A stretch of DNA of 64,000 nt from contig BGZK01000138.1 of assembly GCA_005406025.1 (NCBI GenBank), positions 558,001 through 622,000 of the forward strand. Reading direction: 5' to 3'. Position numbers and translations under genes: made by a program. The DNA is from Eumeta japonica (taxonomy: Eukaryota; Arthropoda; Insecta; Lepidoptera; Psychidae). Shown piece after piece: positions 1 to 13,604 of this stretch (position 1 is the stretch's first letter; the number at the start of each line of letters is the position of its first letter). Under the pieces are notes generated by a model. It made no database searches, was not told the DNA's origin, and saw only the letters and a list, made by a program, of their open reading frames with translations.

Positions 1-783
1 AGAAGGTTTTTTAAAAATAAAAACAAGAAATATTTCCATGCCCATGATAGATATTTTCCCAGTATTGGTTTCAAAAACAGGTAGTTTCAATCTTCAATGG
101 ATGAATTATCTATATCTACTACATAAAGTTTGTGTGGAACACTCAGGGTGTAAGTCAATTCACACTTGTCTGGTGTTTTCTAATTTATTACTACTTACAC
201 TATACTACATTATGAACAGTGAAAGTTTTGTTAATGAACGTCAACAAGTGTAAAAAAAACAATAGTTTGAAAAGAATCCTAAAAGTAGTTATTAACTTTA
301 AATTATAGATACTTTTTTCTTATTTTATACCAAATTCAAAGAGCGGAGATTTCATATTTATCATGAATATATATATGTTTTTGTTATTTAGTATGTTTAC
401 AGATTTCTCAAAAACAGCATAATCAATTTGAATTATTTAAACTATTTCTATTAAGGTAGCTCTCAAAAGGGTTCAGTAGTTTTTTAATTACATTGCAATG
501 TAAAGAACATTATCGCTCTTTTATGTTCTCAACTTCCATTTTTGGATGAATTGCAAAAATCCAATAACTTCTAGATCTTGGAAATCGACAGCTTCACCAA
601 TGGCCTATTGTAACTGATTTTGATTGATTGAAGATTTGAGATGATTGGGCTCTGACTGAAAATGTAAAGATGTTAGAATCAATCATCTGAACAATTTAGA
701 ATCAGGATTTTCTTTCCACTAATCGTTTGGGCAAATTATCCATTTAATCCATGAGCAAAATTGAATGCTACAAGCTTGTAGAC

Positions 784-812
784 AATAGACCCATTGAAAT
801 AATGGGTCTATT
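784..812. repeat. Short perfect hairpin
   Basis: AATAGACCCATT, loop GAAAT, then the exact reverse complement AATGGGTCTATT: a 12-bp stem. Function unknown. Confidence 0.7.
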
Positions 813-1071
813 CGATAGTTCTTAATTTTCTTAGTTGGAAGTAGAAGAAACTATTGTTCACTATGAATTAAAAATGAAACGAAATGTGTAATAATTGAAA
901 ATAAATTATTAGTTCCCATTTTCAGCATATTTTTGTAAATAATGGTGAAACTATCCATTTCATTTCGAGCTAAAGATTTCAACAAGCCATTTCACATTTG
1001 TCAACATTCTGAAATCTTTATCTGCATAAAGTCTTACTCCATTGAATGAAATAATATATCATACATTAAAG

Positions 1072-1293
1072 CAGGGCTTCCCAAACTGTGCGTTAACCCA
1101 GGGGCATCGCATGTTAATGCGACCGAGTCGAGTGAGCCACAGGGTGCTTTAGTGAGCGTCTGCGCATTCTGACAAACATCCCTAGGCCAGTACTAAAATA
1201 AGTAAATATTTTTGAGGGCTGAGTTGAGAGGCATCGTAAAAAAATAACATAGTGGCAAAGGCGTCACAGTGAAAATAAGTTTGGGAAACCCTG
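1072..1293. mobile_element. Non-autonomous hAT element (MITE) with 8-bp target duplication
   Basis: The 222-bp element begins CAGGGCTTCCCAAACT and ends AGTTTGGGAAACCCTG, 16-bp terminal inverted repeats with one mismatch, of the CAGGG...CCCAAACT type typical of hAT transposons. It is flanked on both sides by CATTAAAG (1064-1071 and 1294-1301), the 8-bp target duplication expected of hAT. No transposase is inside, so it must have been moved by a hAT enzyme acting in trans. The intact repeats and exact duplication suggest a fairly recent insertion. Confidence 0.9.
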
Positions 1294-3579
1294 CATTAAA
1301 GTAATCATAAGACACAGCAAGTAATGAGGAGGGAAATATGAAACATGAATTAATGTTATTCATCAAATATTTACAAATAATCCTAACATTCATTGAAAAG
1401 TGGATTACAAGTTATCATTAAAATAATTATTGTTTGTACTCATAATCTTTGACATTCTTATTTTTATTTTTTGTTTGAGAATACTTATTTATTTACAGTA
1501 ATTGCAGCTTAAAATTTACCAGCACTTTTGAGACAAGTTAATATTTTATATGTTGGAACATAATTGTGAATAATATTTAGCAATTCAATGGCCTTTTTGG
1601 TGTGAAAGGGTATGCTGCCCGACTCTCATTATGCAGATTTGTTTGTATGATTGTAGACTTGGAGAAACACAAAAAAAAACCTTAAGAACTAGCAATACAT
1701 TATAGACATTTAATTTGTAATAAATCACAGGCAATGGCTAATTAGGCGCCAGTTGTATATATTGCGATGAATTAAAATATTAGCCTAGGAAGTTTTATCT
1801 GGACCGATTATGACAAATCAAACAAAATCCACTTGGGCAAAACTTTGGGTTAGTGCATTGCAAATATACTTTGAGAACTTCTAAGTGGCTACTTAATATC
1901 TAAAAATGTTTATAAATTTATATTCCAAAATATCTTTACATAGGTCATTATATAACACTTGAAATATGTCAATATTTGTGAGTTTACACTTCACAACTGA
2001 TTTCACGAAGGCCGTTTTATTTTAAGAAGTATGTGTAAGAAACATAAGGGTAGCTATTTTTAATTTTATATACATTCACAAGAAATTAAAAAAAAGTAAT
2101 TACAGAATCAAACAACCCAACAAGTTGTGCAGGATATGCGCATTAATCCTTGTCTCCTAAATATTCGTAATGTGTAGTATATGTAGTTTTTAATATTTTT
2201 TTAATAATTAATGTAATATAAGGGTAAATCTTATATAACCACAGATTGCACAATCAACTAACTTACAAACAGTTTATTCTTATTTCTCATACTGATTTCA
2301 CATCAATCACCATTTCTCTTAGTATTCCTAAATATTTTCTTACATATAATAAATCCTCACATATAAATTGAAACACCAGAGCTAATATTTCAATTTCTTT
2401 ACATTTACTTCTAAGAGAGATATATATGAGATCCCAACTTATAAATCATCCAAATAATTCCATGAATAAACATCACGTACCCTTAATACTTGTAATACAA
2501 AGGATTACAATATTAAAGGTATATTTTATGAAAAATAATTTATAAAATGAACTAAATAAATGAAATTGACCTCGTTCACTATGGAATTTTATTTAAAATT
2601 TCGAGGTTTTCACTGAAAATGTTTGACATGTTAAAGTGTATTTTTATGAGATTTTGTGATGCTTTTAGCGAGTTATAAAAGTTAATAGTTGAAACTTTTT
2701 ATTTTAATTTTTTTCTCAAGGCATTTAAAATTTTTTTTTTACTTCAATTATCCTGATTTGGTAAAAAATTCTTAATTTCATCAATTAAGTGGCAATCAAA
2801 CAACAAGTGAATTATTTTCTAGCATCCACGCCAATTAAATGGTCAAAACAATATTTGTTATCATAGTTTGTTATCAACAAATTGCTTAATAATGAATAGG
2901 TACTTCATGTGATTGAAATAGCTAACATTCATCATAGAAATTGACTATTCCAAGAAATGATAAGCATATTGGTTCTTACATTTTTTTTATTTTAATGAAA
3001 ATTTCATCTATGTATATAAATGAATATAGTGTCTATCTGTTTGTTTGTCCATGCTAAAGTCTCCTGGAATAGACTTTACATAAAAAAAAATGTATAGATA
3101 CCAAAAAATTGCAGAAATAGCTTTTATTTTATATTTGAGATCATGCTACACAACAAAATTAAAAAATTATAATGTGATGATGGAATGAACAATTAAAAAG
3201 TATGTACATGCTCGGTTTTCATTGAGAGGTTAAAGCTTACCAAACTGTGAAGCCTTAGGTGGTGTTTAATTGTTTTGTGTCAAACATTTACTTAAAAATA
3301 TTGGTTAATTCATATTAAAAAACCGTACTAGACGAATCTAGTTTAGTAAACCCTAGACTTCTGAACACCTTCATGGTTTGGGAACAACCGGTACACAGAA
3401 ATACCACATGAATATGCTAAAATAAATTATAAAAATAACTTTATGAGTACATACATGTGAATGGAGTATATCAGTCTATGAATATTATTTTCAATATTAT
3501 GATGCAACCATGAGTGTGCATATGAAAATAATTGTATGATGATAAATAGAGTAGTTGTGTGCACTCCAGTGATAGTTGA

Positions 3580-4110
3580 GAATGCTCCAATCAAAATTGT
3601 TGATGAATATGTTTACTTGAACAAGTCTAATCAGGCAGGTCCAGCTTCATTAAAGATGTTATATGCAAAGTTCAGTTTGAAAGGGTAGTGCTTAGGAAAT
3701 TATGAGGCATGTTGAATCCAATATAACTCAGTGGCTACTGTTGAAAATCTTCAAATGGTGCATGTTGCCAAGATGATATATGGATCTCAGACATGGTTCC
3801 TTACTGTTTTCATGGACAAGCTTAAAATTATTCAATACGCAGTGGAAGACCTATGTTTAGGCTGTCCCTGCATCATAAAATCAAAAATAAAGACATATAG
3901 GAGAATCAGAGTGATGGATATATTTCAGAAAATCATAAAATTGAAGTGGCAAAGGACAGGCTATATCACTCGTAGAGCCTGCAACTGATACATGAAAAAA
4001 GTCCTTGAGTGCTGACCACGAACTGAATGACAGAATTGCATCCCATTAGATGGACTTGATGATTTGGTTAAGATCACGAACTATATAGTGGATGTTCCAT
4101 TATTGAAATG
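3580..4110 (+). mobile_element. RTE-type LINE, decayed 3' end of the reverse transcriptase ORF
   Basis: The frame at 3731-3985 reads MVHVAKMIYGSQTWFLT and continues KLKWQRTGYITRRACN. These match the YGS(Q/E)TW and KLKWQWxGHIAR motifs near the end of RTE-clade endonuclease-reverse transcriptase proteins. An upstream frame (about 3560-3690) has IVDEYVYL, matching the preceding YLG segment. Several stops and frame changes make it a dead fragment. Confidence 0.8.
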
Positions 4111-4334
4111 AATATTCATTCCATTATTGAAGTAAATATTGCTGTTAATATAAATAGTTGGATATACTGCAAATATATTTAGTAAGGATTAGAATAAGAA
4201 TCTATATATAAGCTGAAAACTGGATGCAAAAAATAACTTTAAAAAAAAGTAATGATTAGGTTTGTTTCCTAAGGTTTCAATGATTTGATTATATAATTAC
4301 TTAAAGTATGATAAGCACCCATTACTTGAATCCC

Positions 4335-5612
4335 TACTAGTAACATAAATGCGAAAGTAACTGTCTGTCTGTTAACATTTCACACTTAAAGCGCTAAACC
4401 GATTTAAATGTAATTTGGCATGGAGATAGTATGAGTAACGAGAAAGGACGTAGCCTACTTTTTATTCATTTTTCCGTCTGTTCGTTTGTAAATTTTTTTA
4501 TAGCTCAACAATACATTTTAATTTTAATGAACTTAAGTGTCCCAGCAGTTGTACACCATTTTATAATATCTAAGCTAGATGTGAAAGTGTCTCTGTCTGT
4601 TATGTTTTCATCCCTAAACTGCTGTATTGATTTGGATGAAATTTTAGAATTCATCTAAGAAAAAATCAAGGAATGCTACTTTTTGTTTGTTTGTCTGTTC
4701 ATTTGTATGTATTTTCATAGCTTTAAATCAATTATAATGAATGTTAGTGTACTAATAGAGCATACCATTTTTTTCATATATAGGTCACTGTTTGTTTATT
4801 TTTCTATATTTTATATCTACTTATAACTAGACAATGGCAATCAATTTTGATGAAATTTCGAAATTTCATTGTTATATAAAATATAGGTTACTGTTGATTT
4901 CTTTGTATGTTTATCTGTATGACTCTTTCTATTTAGTTTATTTAAAAGTCATTAATTTTATTTTATTTTGTTGGTTGTGGTTATTATTTGCTTTTTTTAG
5001 AGAAGAGACAGTGTGACAATAAGCGGTGAGGATTGAGAGGGACACAGGAGAGTAAAGAGAGAGGCGAAGTAGAGTGAAAGCAAAAGAAAGAGAGAGTGTC
5101 CACAATCTGATTGTAATTATATTGTTAATAATAATGTTTTAATAATAAGAAAGTTATGGTAAATTAAAACGAACTATTGAGTTTATACACTGCACATTTA
5201 TTAGTATTGTATTCATTAGTAAAATATTACAAATGTGATACTTTGTGTCGATATTTGTTTGTTTGTAATTCAATCACATTTAAACGGCAATTTAGCAGCA
5301 CACAATTAGAATATTTTTGGATTAATTATACGCAAGATACTTTAACCTCCCACTAATACGATTCTGTGCAATAACATGAAACTGGATTCAATATCGAAAT
5401 CGGGATCGATATCGTAATCGAGAGCGATATCGCGATTGGAAAAAAAGAGACGCAGGATCGGAGCAGAGAATAAGGACGAATCGGAACTAACTGAAATCGG
5501 AATTTAAATCGAAAATGGGTTCGGATTGGTATCAGTGATAGCAAAATGAGTTGATATAGAAAATGAGAAATTGACTCTATGTCCACGCGGGCGCAGCCAC
5601 GGACTGGTATTT
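4335..5612. repeat. Lepidopteran interspersed repeat with hexamer-rich module
   Basis: Starts near 4335 with text typical of a common lepidopteran repeat (AAATGCGAAAGTAACTGTCT, then an AACCGATTT motif and TGGCATGGAGATAG). It ends in a run of imperfect ATCGGA/ATCGAA units at 5385-5560 and a CACGCGGGCGCAGCCACGGAC terminus near 5583-5603. Related copies occur near 6815-7052, 13605-13880, 14455-14835 and 20510-20660. Class not determined. Confidence 0.5.
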
Positions 5613-5904
5613 AAAATAATTTACAGCTGAAATGTTTAATATTACAAGATAATCTGCTGTTAACTAAATAGGTACCTACCTTTTTTTGGTTTCCTGCCAA
5701 AGTTCAAAATTTTAAAGAAGACAAATAATTGTGAACAATTAGTCATTTTAAATCACAAATTATTTATTACACAAGTCGTGACAACAAACAATTTGCGAGC
5801 AGCGCCATTTTCCTACAGTATAAAAATATACAATAAAAAAAAATCCCAATTACATGAATGTTGTGTGTCGTCGACCTCACACGGGATGCGAAACAAACAT
5901 GTTT

Positions 5905-6144
5905 GTCAGTTGACTACTGTTTACTGTTAACAATGAGGCCCTTAGAATTCGTTTTTATCGTCTGTGTCGCATTTTTTATGTAAAGCGTATAATTTATGCA
6001 TGAAGGGGTCAACGAAGTATGAAATTACTGTTTTAACGAAAGTATCTATTGAGTGATTGTGTTACGATGTTCGCCTGCGTATGTAAATATTGCACGATAA
6101 TTGACGTAGCGATGTCGTATTATCGATGGAATTGTTTTCCATAG
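5905..6144 (+). promoter_or_regulatory. Candidate transcription start and small first exon
   Basis: TCAGTT at 5907 resembles an arthropod initiator. An ATG at 5933 in good context (AACAATGA) opens a 16-codon frame, MRPLEFVFIVCVAFFM, which looks like a signal peptide and stops immediately. CATAG followed by GTAAGTATCGG at 6145 is an excellent splice donor. This could be an alternative 5' exon of Akt or of an unrelated transcript. No transcript evidence is available, so it is a weak call. Confidence 0.2.
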
Positions 6145-6814
6145 GTAAGTATCGGTTTAATTTAGAATATTCACCGTATTATTTTCGTTTTTAAAGACCT
6201 ATTGTTCTTTTAAAAAATAATCAATCAAATGCACGTCATCTGTTCGAGGATAACAGCCCACGAATTGATAAACCTGTATGAAAAATACGAAGAATTCTAC
6301 GATTACTTATTTTTTTAAATCCATATTTTATTCATGAACGTAAAAATAGGCGGCAGAGCAATTGACAAGCAATGGCCCAAACATTGCACGGCGGCGGGCT
6401 ACGTACGTGTGGGGAACACTGAATATTTTGCACAACTCATAAATAAAACAGTTTATAAGTGACGTATCACCTACATTTATCGTTTTTCAAAATGTTCTCT
6501 TTTATGCATTTCCAGCCATATTCATAAGGATCGCTGATCTGGGCATGGGGCATGATTCGATTTTTTGCCCAAGATTCTCGCTTGCATCCATTATGTTGCT
6601 TTGCTTTATCGTTTTCGAAACCCATTCATCAAATCTTTGTGATCTTTTCTCTGAGTAAAAACGAATAAATGGTTGGTGTTCTTTTAGTTTGCCCCCCACC
6701 GCTTCCCTTTAAGCCATTTACACTTTACATTTTGATATTTTTACACGACGTTATTTTAATATACGCTCATTTTTTTATGGATTTAGTACTAGCATTTGTA
6801 TCTGACTTCTTTCG

Positions 6815-7052
6815 CGTATTGTACTATTGAAACTACTACACCGATTTTAATAAAATATTTCATTTAAAATGTAATCAGGGTCCCATTGGAGTATGGAACC
6901 AGGATTGGAATCAATAGTGTAATCGAAATCGTAATCCGGATCAATGCCATAATCAGAATTGGAGCCAGTCTGAGATTTGAATTAACAGCAATAACGGTTT
7001 ATGAAGGAATTCTATCTCCATGCAGGCGAAGTCACGGGCGGAAAGCTAGTCT
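6815..7052. repeat. Second copy of the hexamer-rich lepidopteran repeat
   Basis: Contains CTACTACACCGATTTTAATA, then GGAACCAGGATTGGAATC-type hexamer variation, and ends GGCGAAGTCACGGGCGGAAA followed by GCTAGT. The terminus is shared with the copy ending near 14835. Confidence 0.5.
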
Positions 7053-7499
7053 GTAATAATAAACAACTTACAATTTTGTCAATTTTTTTAATTATACGGT
7101 TCTAAATATAGAATGAATTTCTTCATCTTTCATATCGATCTATCACGCTCTCAATCATGATCCCAAGCGCTATCCCGGTCCTGTTTTCTGTGTCAACTTG
7201 TCTCACGAGTCTGTTTAAGAAATTATTTAAATATGTTTTTGAAGGCGTTTTTTTTAATATTTTATTTTACATCTTTTAGTTATTGAATAATAATAATTTT
7301 GTAATTCAGTTTTACTGCTATTGAAGAGTAATTTCGGACTACAAATCGTAGTATTATCCCCTAACTCTTAACCGTTACGGAATACTGTGGCTTTTATCAT
7401 CAGCTTAGCAGCGTGAAATGATAACTACCAGACGTAAAACCTTGAATAATTAATAAAAAAGTTCAAGCACAGTATAATATTTGAGGATATCCCTCTATT

Positions 7500-7918
7500 T
7501 TTCTGGGATCCCATCATCAGATTCTGACTTCGCGACTATGGGACAAACTCGAGACTTTCAAACAAAAAAATAGAGATTGGTCTACAATTGACGAAATTAT
7601 AGCTAATTCCAGTGGCCATCTGTGATCTTCATCAGTTTCACGTCACTAAATAATACTTCGTTAAAGCAAATGCTTGACTTTACCCTCATTACCCACATAA
7701 TCGCCATTTGTGTACCTATTGATGATGAGGTCAATTCCTATGGACCTCATTCATCAGAAATGAATTTGGGAAAGAATGGCACTCATCTAGAAGTATATCC
7801 TTCCGAATAAAAAAAAACAATTCGATTAATAAGTGACCAAGTTCTGAGGGCACAAGCATGAAAAAAAATACAACCAATTTGAGAACGTCCATTTTTGTTG
7901 GAAGTCGGTTAAAAACTT
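7500..7918. mobile_element. Truncated copy of an AACCGACTTC-ended element
   Basis: Ends TTGGAAGTCGGTTAAAAA at 7900-7917, the reverse complement of the left end of the element at 15042. Interior words such as GTGGCCATCTG and CTTCATCAGT occur reverse-complemented near 15310-15345, so the two are related in opposite orientation. Confidence 0.5.
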
Positions 7919-8541
7919 ACATTATATTCCTCGGAGAAAATATAGCTTTTTGTAATTGAAAGGACTTTTAGAACCTGTAATAGCACAAATTATGCTGATG
8001 TAGCCAAAGCGAAATGTCAAGTTTTTTATTCAGAGAGCTTTTAATTTGGTAAAGGAATTATTCGAATCGGTTGAATACAGTATAAATTCGCAGGCGAAGT
8101 CGGGTATGATAAATGCTAGATTTTAGTTTTCAAGCACCTCGTTTGCGTGTACAACATATCGTCAATCTTATAGTAATAGAATGAATAGGCACGCGAAAAA
8201 AAAATGAACAAAATACAGATTCTTTAAAGATAGCCTACTTCTGTGCAAAATTTGATTACAATTCATGCGCGCCCGTTCACGTATCAACAAAACCGCTCCT
8301 CACTTTTAATTGTTTTTATAGTGGTAAGAGCTAAACATTACTTCAGATTCAGAATATTGATGAAATCTGCTCATACTAGTGAAAAACAGATTAGCAGTAG
8401 TTGGAAAAACTGGAAGTTTTGTTAAATATTGTATTTTATATAAATTTTAGTGTTGCGGTGACGATAACGCGTAAGCGACGCTATTAGTTCGGAGCTTAAG
8501 GCCTTTTCGGACACTATTTTTGATCCTACTCTACACGAGAC

Positions 8542-9617
8542 ATGAATTGCTTGGCTTGTAACGGTAAAATTGACTCGAATGAATTGCTTCGATGTTTTTC
8601 ATGCATGAAATATCATTATGCATGCTTAAATATGACTATCGCTTTATTACATTGCTAACAAACACGATTTGAATCGTTATTGGCGCTGCACTTCTTGCGA
8701 GAATATCACACGGCGCTATAGAAATGACAACACATCGGTACGTAAACAATTGTCATCTTCTATAGACGATACAGCGATGTCGGCAGATCCGCTTAACGTG
8801 AATGTCGGGAATATTAGTCGTAATGACAATAACTCATTCTTTCTCAAGGAGAAGAATACACCTATGAAAGAAGCACCTTTCACTATTGAAAACATAAGCG
8901 CATTACTCGATCAAAAACTACCTCCCACATCAGCTGTTATGCAAAATTTACGCTTTGCTTTAAGAAACGATGTCAAGGCCATGATCACTATTGAACTTTA
9001 CTCTGCTATTTCCGTTCTTAAGAGTGACTACTCAAACGACAGACTTCATTGTACAAGAGCAGAATGAATTGAATTAAAGATGAATGAAAGTGACAATAAT
9101 TATGAACATCGAAACTGAACAACTGAAACTGCATTAAATCATGAAATAACCGGCTCTCTGTAGAAAAAAAATTACAAGCTTGTAACCTAGAGAAACAGGC
9201 GGTACCTGAAAGCCGCGATAAAAATGTTTTGACTATATTTAAGAAAATCTGCACTGCTATAGAACGCCCCACATTGGTAACCGACATTCGTGCCTGCCGT
9301 CGGGTTGCAAAATGAATACGTGGCCGGACAGACCTCGCAATATTCTTGTCACCCTGGCCTCACCACGTCTGCGAGATTTCGTACTTTCTGCTACGCTTCT
9401 CTTCAACAAAGCTCATTGTAAAGACATGTTCAACTCTAAGCATGTCGATTTTGCTGGTGAAAGTCGCAGAATCTATATTATGGAACATCTTTCTCATGAA
9501 TGTAAACAACTACAGGCTGCTGCAAGAAAACACGCCAGAGAAAATAATTACAAATATGTTTGGGTTTGGACAGGTGTACTAGCAAAAGGACGACAGCGGA
9601 TCTGCTTTGCGAATTAG
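8542..9617 (+). pseudogene. LINE ORF1 relic with PHD-like zinc finger
   Basis: Begins MNCLACNGKIDSNELLRCFSC at 8542, with a CxxC...CxxC...HxxC spacing like a PHD finger, and then meets an early stop (about 8657). The frame 8669-9064 and the later frame 9312-9614 continue the protein. The last part (RNILVTLASPRLRDFVLSA, GESRRIYIMEHLS, NNYKYVWVWTG) matches the conserved C-terminal domain of lepidopteran LINE ORF1 proteins. This protein binds the element RNA. Several frame changes and stops. Confidence 0.7.
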
Positions 9618-9759
9618 AGATATTGCTTTTCTTAATAAGTTGCACAAATAAATCTTTATTCATTTTCTCTTAATTGTATTAGTTTTGAGTTTTTTTTTGG
9701 CTCACCACTTTTGGTTCTTTAATGCTTGAAAAGTATTAGTTTTATTATCAAATTGTTAA

Positions 9760-11850
9760 TAGAATTAAAACTAAAACTACTGAGTTTTATCTTAGTGTAC
9801 TGTATTGTAACTGTGATGTTGTATGTTTTACTGAAATCAATTTAGACGATTCTATATTTGACGGTGAAATGTTTAACTCGTGGTATAGCGTCTTTCATAG
9901 GGACCGTTTCACTACTTCTGTAAACAAGGAATGTGGCGACGGTGTTCTCATTGCTACTAAGAAAAACTTGCATGTTATTGATCGAACCTCATGGGAAAGT
10001 AGTATAAATGACATTTGAATTAGTATATTACCAAATAACAACAGCAATCCTATTATAAACATGGGTGTATGTTATTTGCCCAATCACTTATCGAATGACA
10101 ATGTTTGTATGTTTTACTATACCTGTCAAAAATAATTCTGAACACTAAAAAACGCAGGGAAATTGTGCTGATTGGTGATTTCAATACCCATGTCTTAACA
10201 TGGATGCGTTCAATTAACTCTTGTACCCTTACTGCCACAGATCCTGTTGACAAAAGCGCTCATGTCCTTGGTGACTTTATGCATCTTTGTCACATGTCTC
10301 AATTCGACACAATCCGCAATATAAATAAACGATATCCAGATTTAGTCCTTGCTAGTTTTAGTGAACTCACTGTTACAGGTGCGCTGACAGTATGTATCCT
10401 TTGGACTTGCATCAACTCTTAGGTTCGATGTTAGATATCTTAAGGCGTATAAACTTCTTATTCCTAATAAAAATAATCGCCTAAACTTTGGGAAAAGTGA
10501 CTATAACAAAATTCGCTCTCAGTTAAGTAATATTGATTGGCATAGAATCTTCTCGTCACCTAGTATCGATGTTTGCATTGAGGTTTTTTATTGTACTTTT
10601 GAAACGGCAATTAAAAAATATACACCATTAATACGTAATTGTTCACAAAGTTATCCTGTCTGGTACAATCATGCACTAATACGTTGCTTGAAGAAAAAAC
10701 AGAAATATCACAAGAGGTACAAAATGTTTTTTCCTTATTCGTGCTTGATATACGATAAGTCACTCATTAAATTATTTTAGTTACAAAGCTTTTGTCGCAT
10801 CTATAGAAAATTCTGTTGATGTTGATATGAAATCATTCTGGCGATTTATTGATGGTATGGAAGATCACGTCTCTTGCAAAACACAATGACTTATGGTGAC
10901 CGAACATTACACAATGATCATCATGTCTGTGAGGTATTTTAAGTTTTCTTTGCAATGAATTTGCTATACGCGGATAAGTTAACACGGTGTATACGTATTT
11001 TTCTAAAGCATTCGATAAAGTTAATCACTCAATCTTGTACAATCTTATTAAGGGTTATACTTCAGCGCCAATACTTATAACTTCTGGAGTTCCTCAAGGC
11101 TCACACTGGGGCCCTATACTCTTTATCATATCTATTAATGACTTTTTTGCTCACTTGTCATGCATGTCTTCTATACGCTGATCTCAAAATATTCGCTCCT
11201 ATTCAGAACATAAACGATTGTACTGCTCTTCAAAAAGATTTGAACGTGCTATATACAGAGTGCTTAACAAATAAAATGGTTCTTAATATTAGCAAGTGCT
11301 GTGTAATCTCTTTTATTCACAAAATCAGCAAAATAATTTACGAGTACAAACTTTCAGATTCTATACTACAACGTAAATTTTTAGTGAAGGATCTTGGTAT
11401 TCTTTTTGATAATAAGCTTACCTTCTGGCTACATTATGATTACATCGTCAAAAAAGTTAATGTACTGCTTGGATTCTTCGTCAGGTCTACAATAGAATTC
11501 AAGAAGTATTACAGTTTTTTCTGTATATATTATAGCCTTATTAGAAGTATCTTGGAATATGGTAATTCAATATGGTCTCATATACACATGAAAGGGTATC
11601 AAAATGTTGTCTTTTCGTCAGAATCTTGGTCGCTTCTTCACTGACATTTCTCAAAGATGCTCTGCGCTTAAAGTACAATCACTGGAAACACGTCGCAAGC
11701 AATTGCATCTAATTTGTCTACACAAAATTGTATACTCCTCGATAGACTCGCCTACGTTATTAACATTGCTGAATTTTAATACTCTTCATAAGTTTCGAAC
11801 ATTCAGGACATTTTCGTTACAAACAATACGTCCTGTTACAATCCTATAAG
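9760..11850 (+). pseudogene. LINE ORF2 relic: endonuclease and reverse transcriptase
   Basis: Endonuclease pieces are VVCFTEINLDDSIFDGEMFN (about 9812-9871, catalytic Glu in TE) and LIGDFNTHVLTW in frame 10105-10422. Reverse transcriptase pieces are [17 protein letters not shown] (10999 on), [18 protein letters not shown] and [12 protein letters not shown]. The active-site YADD has lost one Asp codon, leaving YAD-L, so catalysis would fail even if the frame were whole. Further downstream are NKMVLNISKC and SILEYGNSIWS, typical thumb-region motifs. Confidence 0.85.
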
Positions 11851-13604
11851 CAGTTTGACCCGTCTGTACAACAACCTAACGGCCGCCGCTGGCGCGGGTG
11901 ATGTGTGTTTGATTGCAGACCTACTGCTTTCAAACCCAGTATACACGATGTCTTGTTTCGGTAATGTGAATTGTATGTGCGAAATTTCATTTTTTAATGT
12001 TTTTTACATATTTTTGTCCTCGCTTTTTTATTTTATTTTGTTATATGTACTTTAGTTCTAAGCATGCTATGTGCACATGTTTAAGGATTACGGTCTAGAT
12101 CATCTTTTATATTTATCACATCTTTTCATACAACTTCATAATGGTTGTAATCCGTTTTGTATACTTTTGGTAAAAATATATATATGTTCAGCTTTTTGGA
12201 ATATTAGCTCGGGTAAACTAATAAACAGATACTTTGTCGGCAGACAGTTTAGAGTAAAAATTGAATAATGATACGTATAGATTAAATGCGTCATGAATAA
12301 ATATTTATGATAAAATTTTACAAACATGTATGTATAATTTCATATATCAGTATAGATAAATAAAATAAAAAATATCCTATTTCTTATTTTAGGAGCTAAT
12401 CTGTTTTTGTTTAAAATTTGACTAAAATCGGTTCAGCCTTTTCGAAAATTAGCCTGTACGATCAAACAGGCAGACTCTCATGGAAACATTACATGTTCTT
12501 ACTGTAAATTAATTATCATCAAGATCGGTCAAATCGTTTTTAATATAGACAAACAGACAAAAATTGTAAAAAAAATATAAAATTGAGGTCATTAAATGTT
12601 AAAAGGAATATCTTTCACAAAATTTGACAAAAAAAAAATGTATGTACAGAAAAACGCTATAGATTCATATAACAGTATAGATACAACATTCTAAATTCTA
12701 CATTCTAACATACTATAACCAGCCAGGAGGGCAAATTAGGGTACGCCCTAAGTATGCTCTAATGGACCAAAGTCACCTATTCATGTGAGCTAGTCAAGGC
12801 GATGTTTATACATAACATTAAAATCATTTTAATTTTCAATTTATAAGTTTCATTTTATATTTAAATTTGTAATATAAGTTTATTATAATCGTTTTTTATT
12901 TAAATAACAAATACTAAGCTTTTCTTTTAAATAACAAAATGTTTATTAACGACAATAAAGTAGGTATATAAAGTCTCGTTTTAAACATAAGTATAATATG
13001 TACAGTTTACTGCATTTAATAATTATTATTATAACAAATTAAGTTATACTATGCATGAAGTAATTTGAAAGTTTATCATTAAGACCTTAAATAAATATTA
13101 ATTATTATTTTTAGTTTTTTAACGGGCGTAAGGTTGCTGTGTCATACTCTTAAATTTGTAAATATAAAGGGATCAGTGTAACAAATTGTGACAAACCCGA
13201 TCCGAGTGTTTACAGATTACGCAGTAGGTAGTGTTGGGTCATACTAATGTTGATATGTCATGTACTACGCGTATTTTTGTAATGTTTGTAGTCTGCACAG
13301 GGTAGTATATTTCAATGGGCTATGGTGAAATCTTAAACGGTATGAGATAGGAGCAAATTATGTTCTGTGGGCTTTCCTAGATTTTTGTTCTAAAGAAAAT
13401 GGCGTAACTAGTTTTTGTTAAGTCAAAAACAATGCTTGTCACAAAAAGTATGAAACGGAGTCGCTATTTGTTTATGTTTGTATGCATAGTTCTTTTAAAC
13501 CACACAATAGATTCAATGCGGATTTTACATTAATTTAGAAAATTCCTTCCTTAAGGAAACTATATTTGGTATATCCGTATAGTGTTTATTATTTTATTAC
13601 ATTA

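Larger units (their letters stand above)
8450..12060 (+). mobile_element. Near full-length but dead non-LTR retrotransposon (jockey/CR1-like)
   Basis: Plus-strand remains in order: ORF1 with an N-terminal Cys-rich finger, an AP-type endonuclease (GDFNTH), and a reverse transcriptase ([20 protein letters not shown]). The domain order and motifs fit a jockey/CR1-group LINE. Multiple frameshifts and stops throughout show it cannot move itself. The 5' end near 8450 and 3' end near 12060 are estimates; no target duplication was recognised. Confidence 0.85.

Noticed and set aside
9018..9287. Minus-strand 89-codon frame in the LINE ORF1 region
   Set aside because: Antisense shadow of the LINE; no motif.
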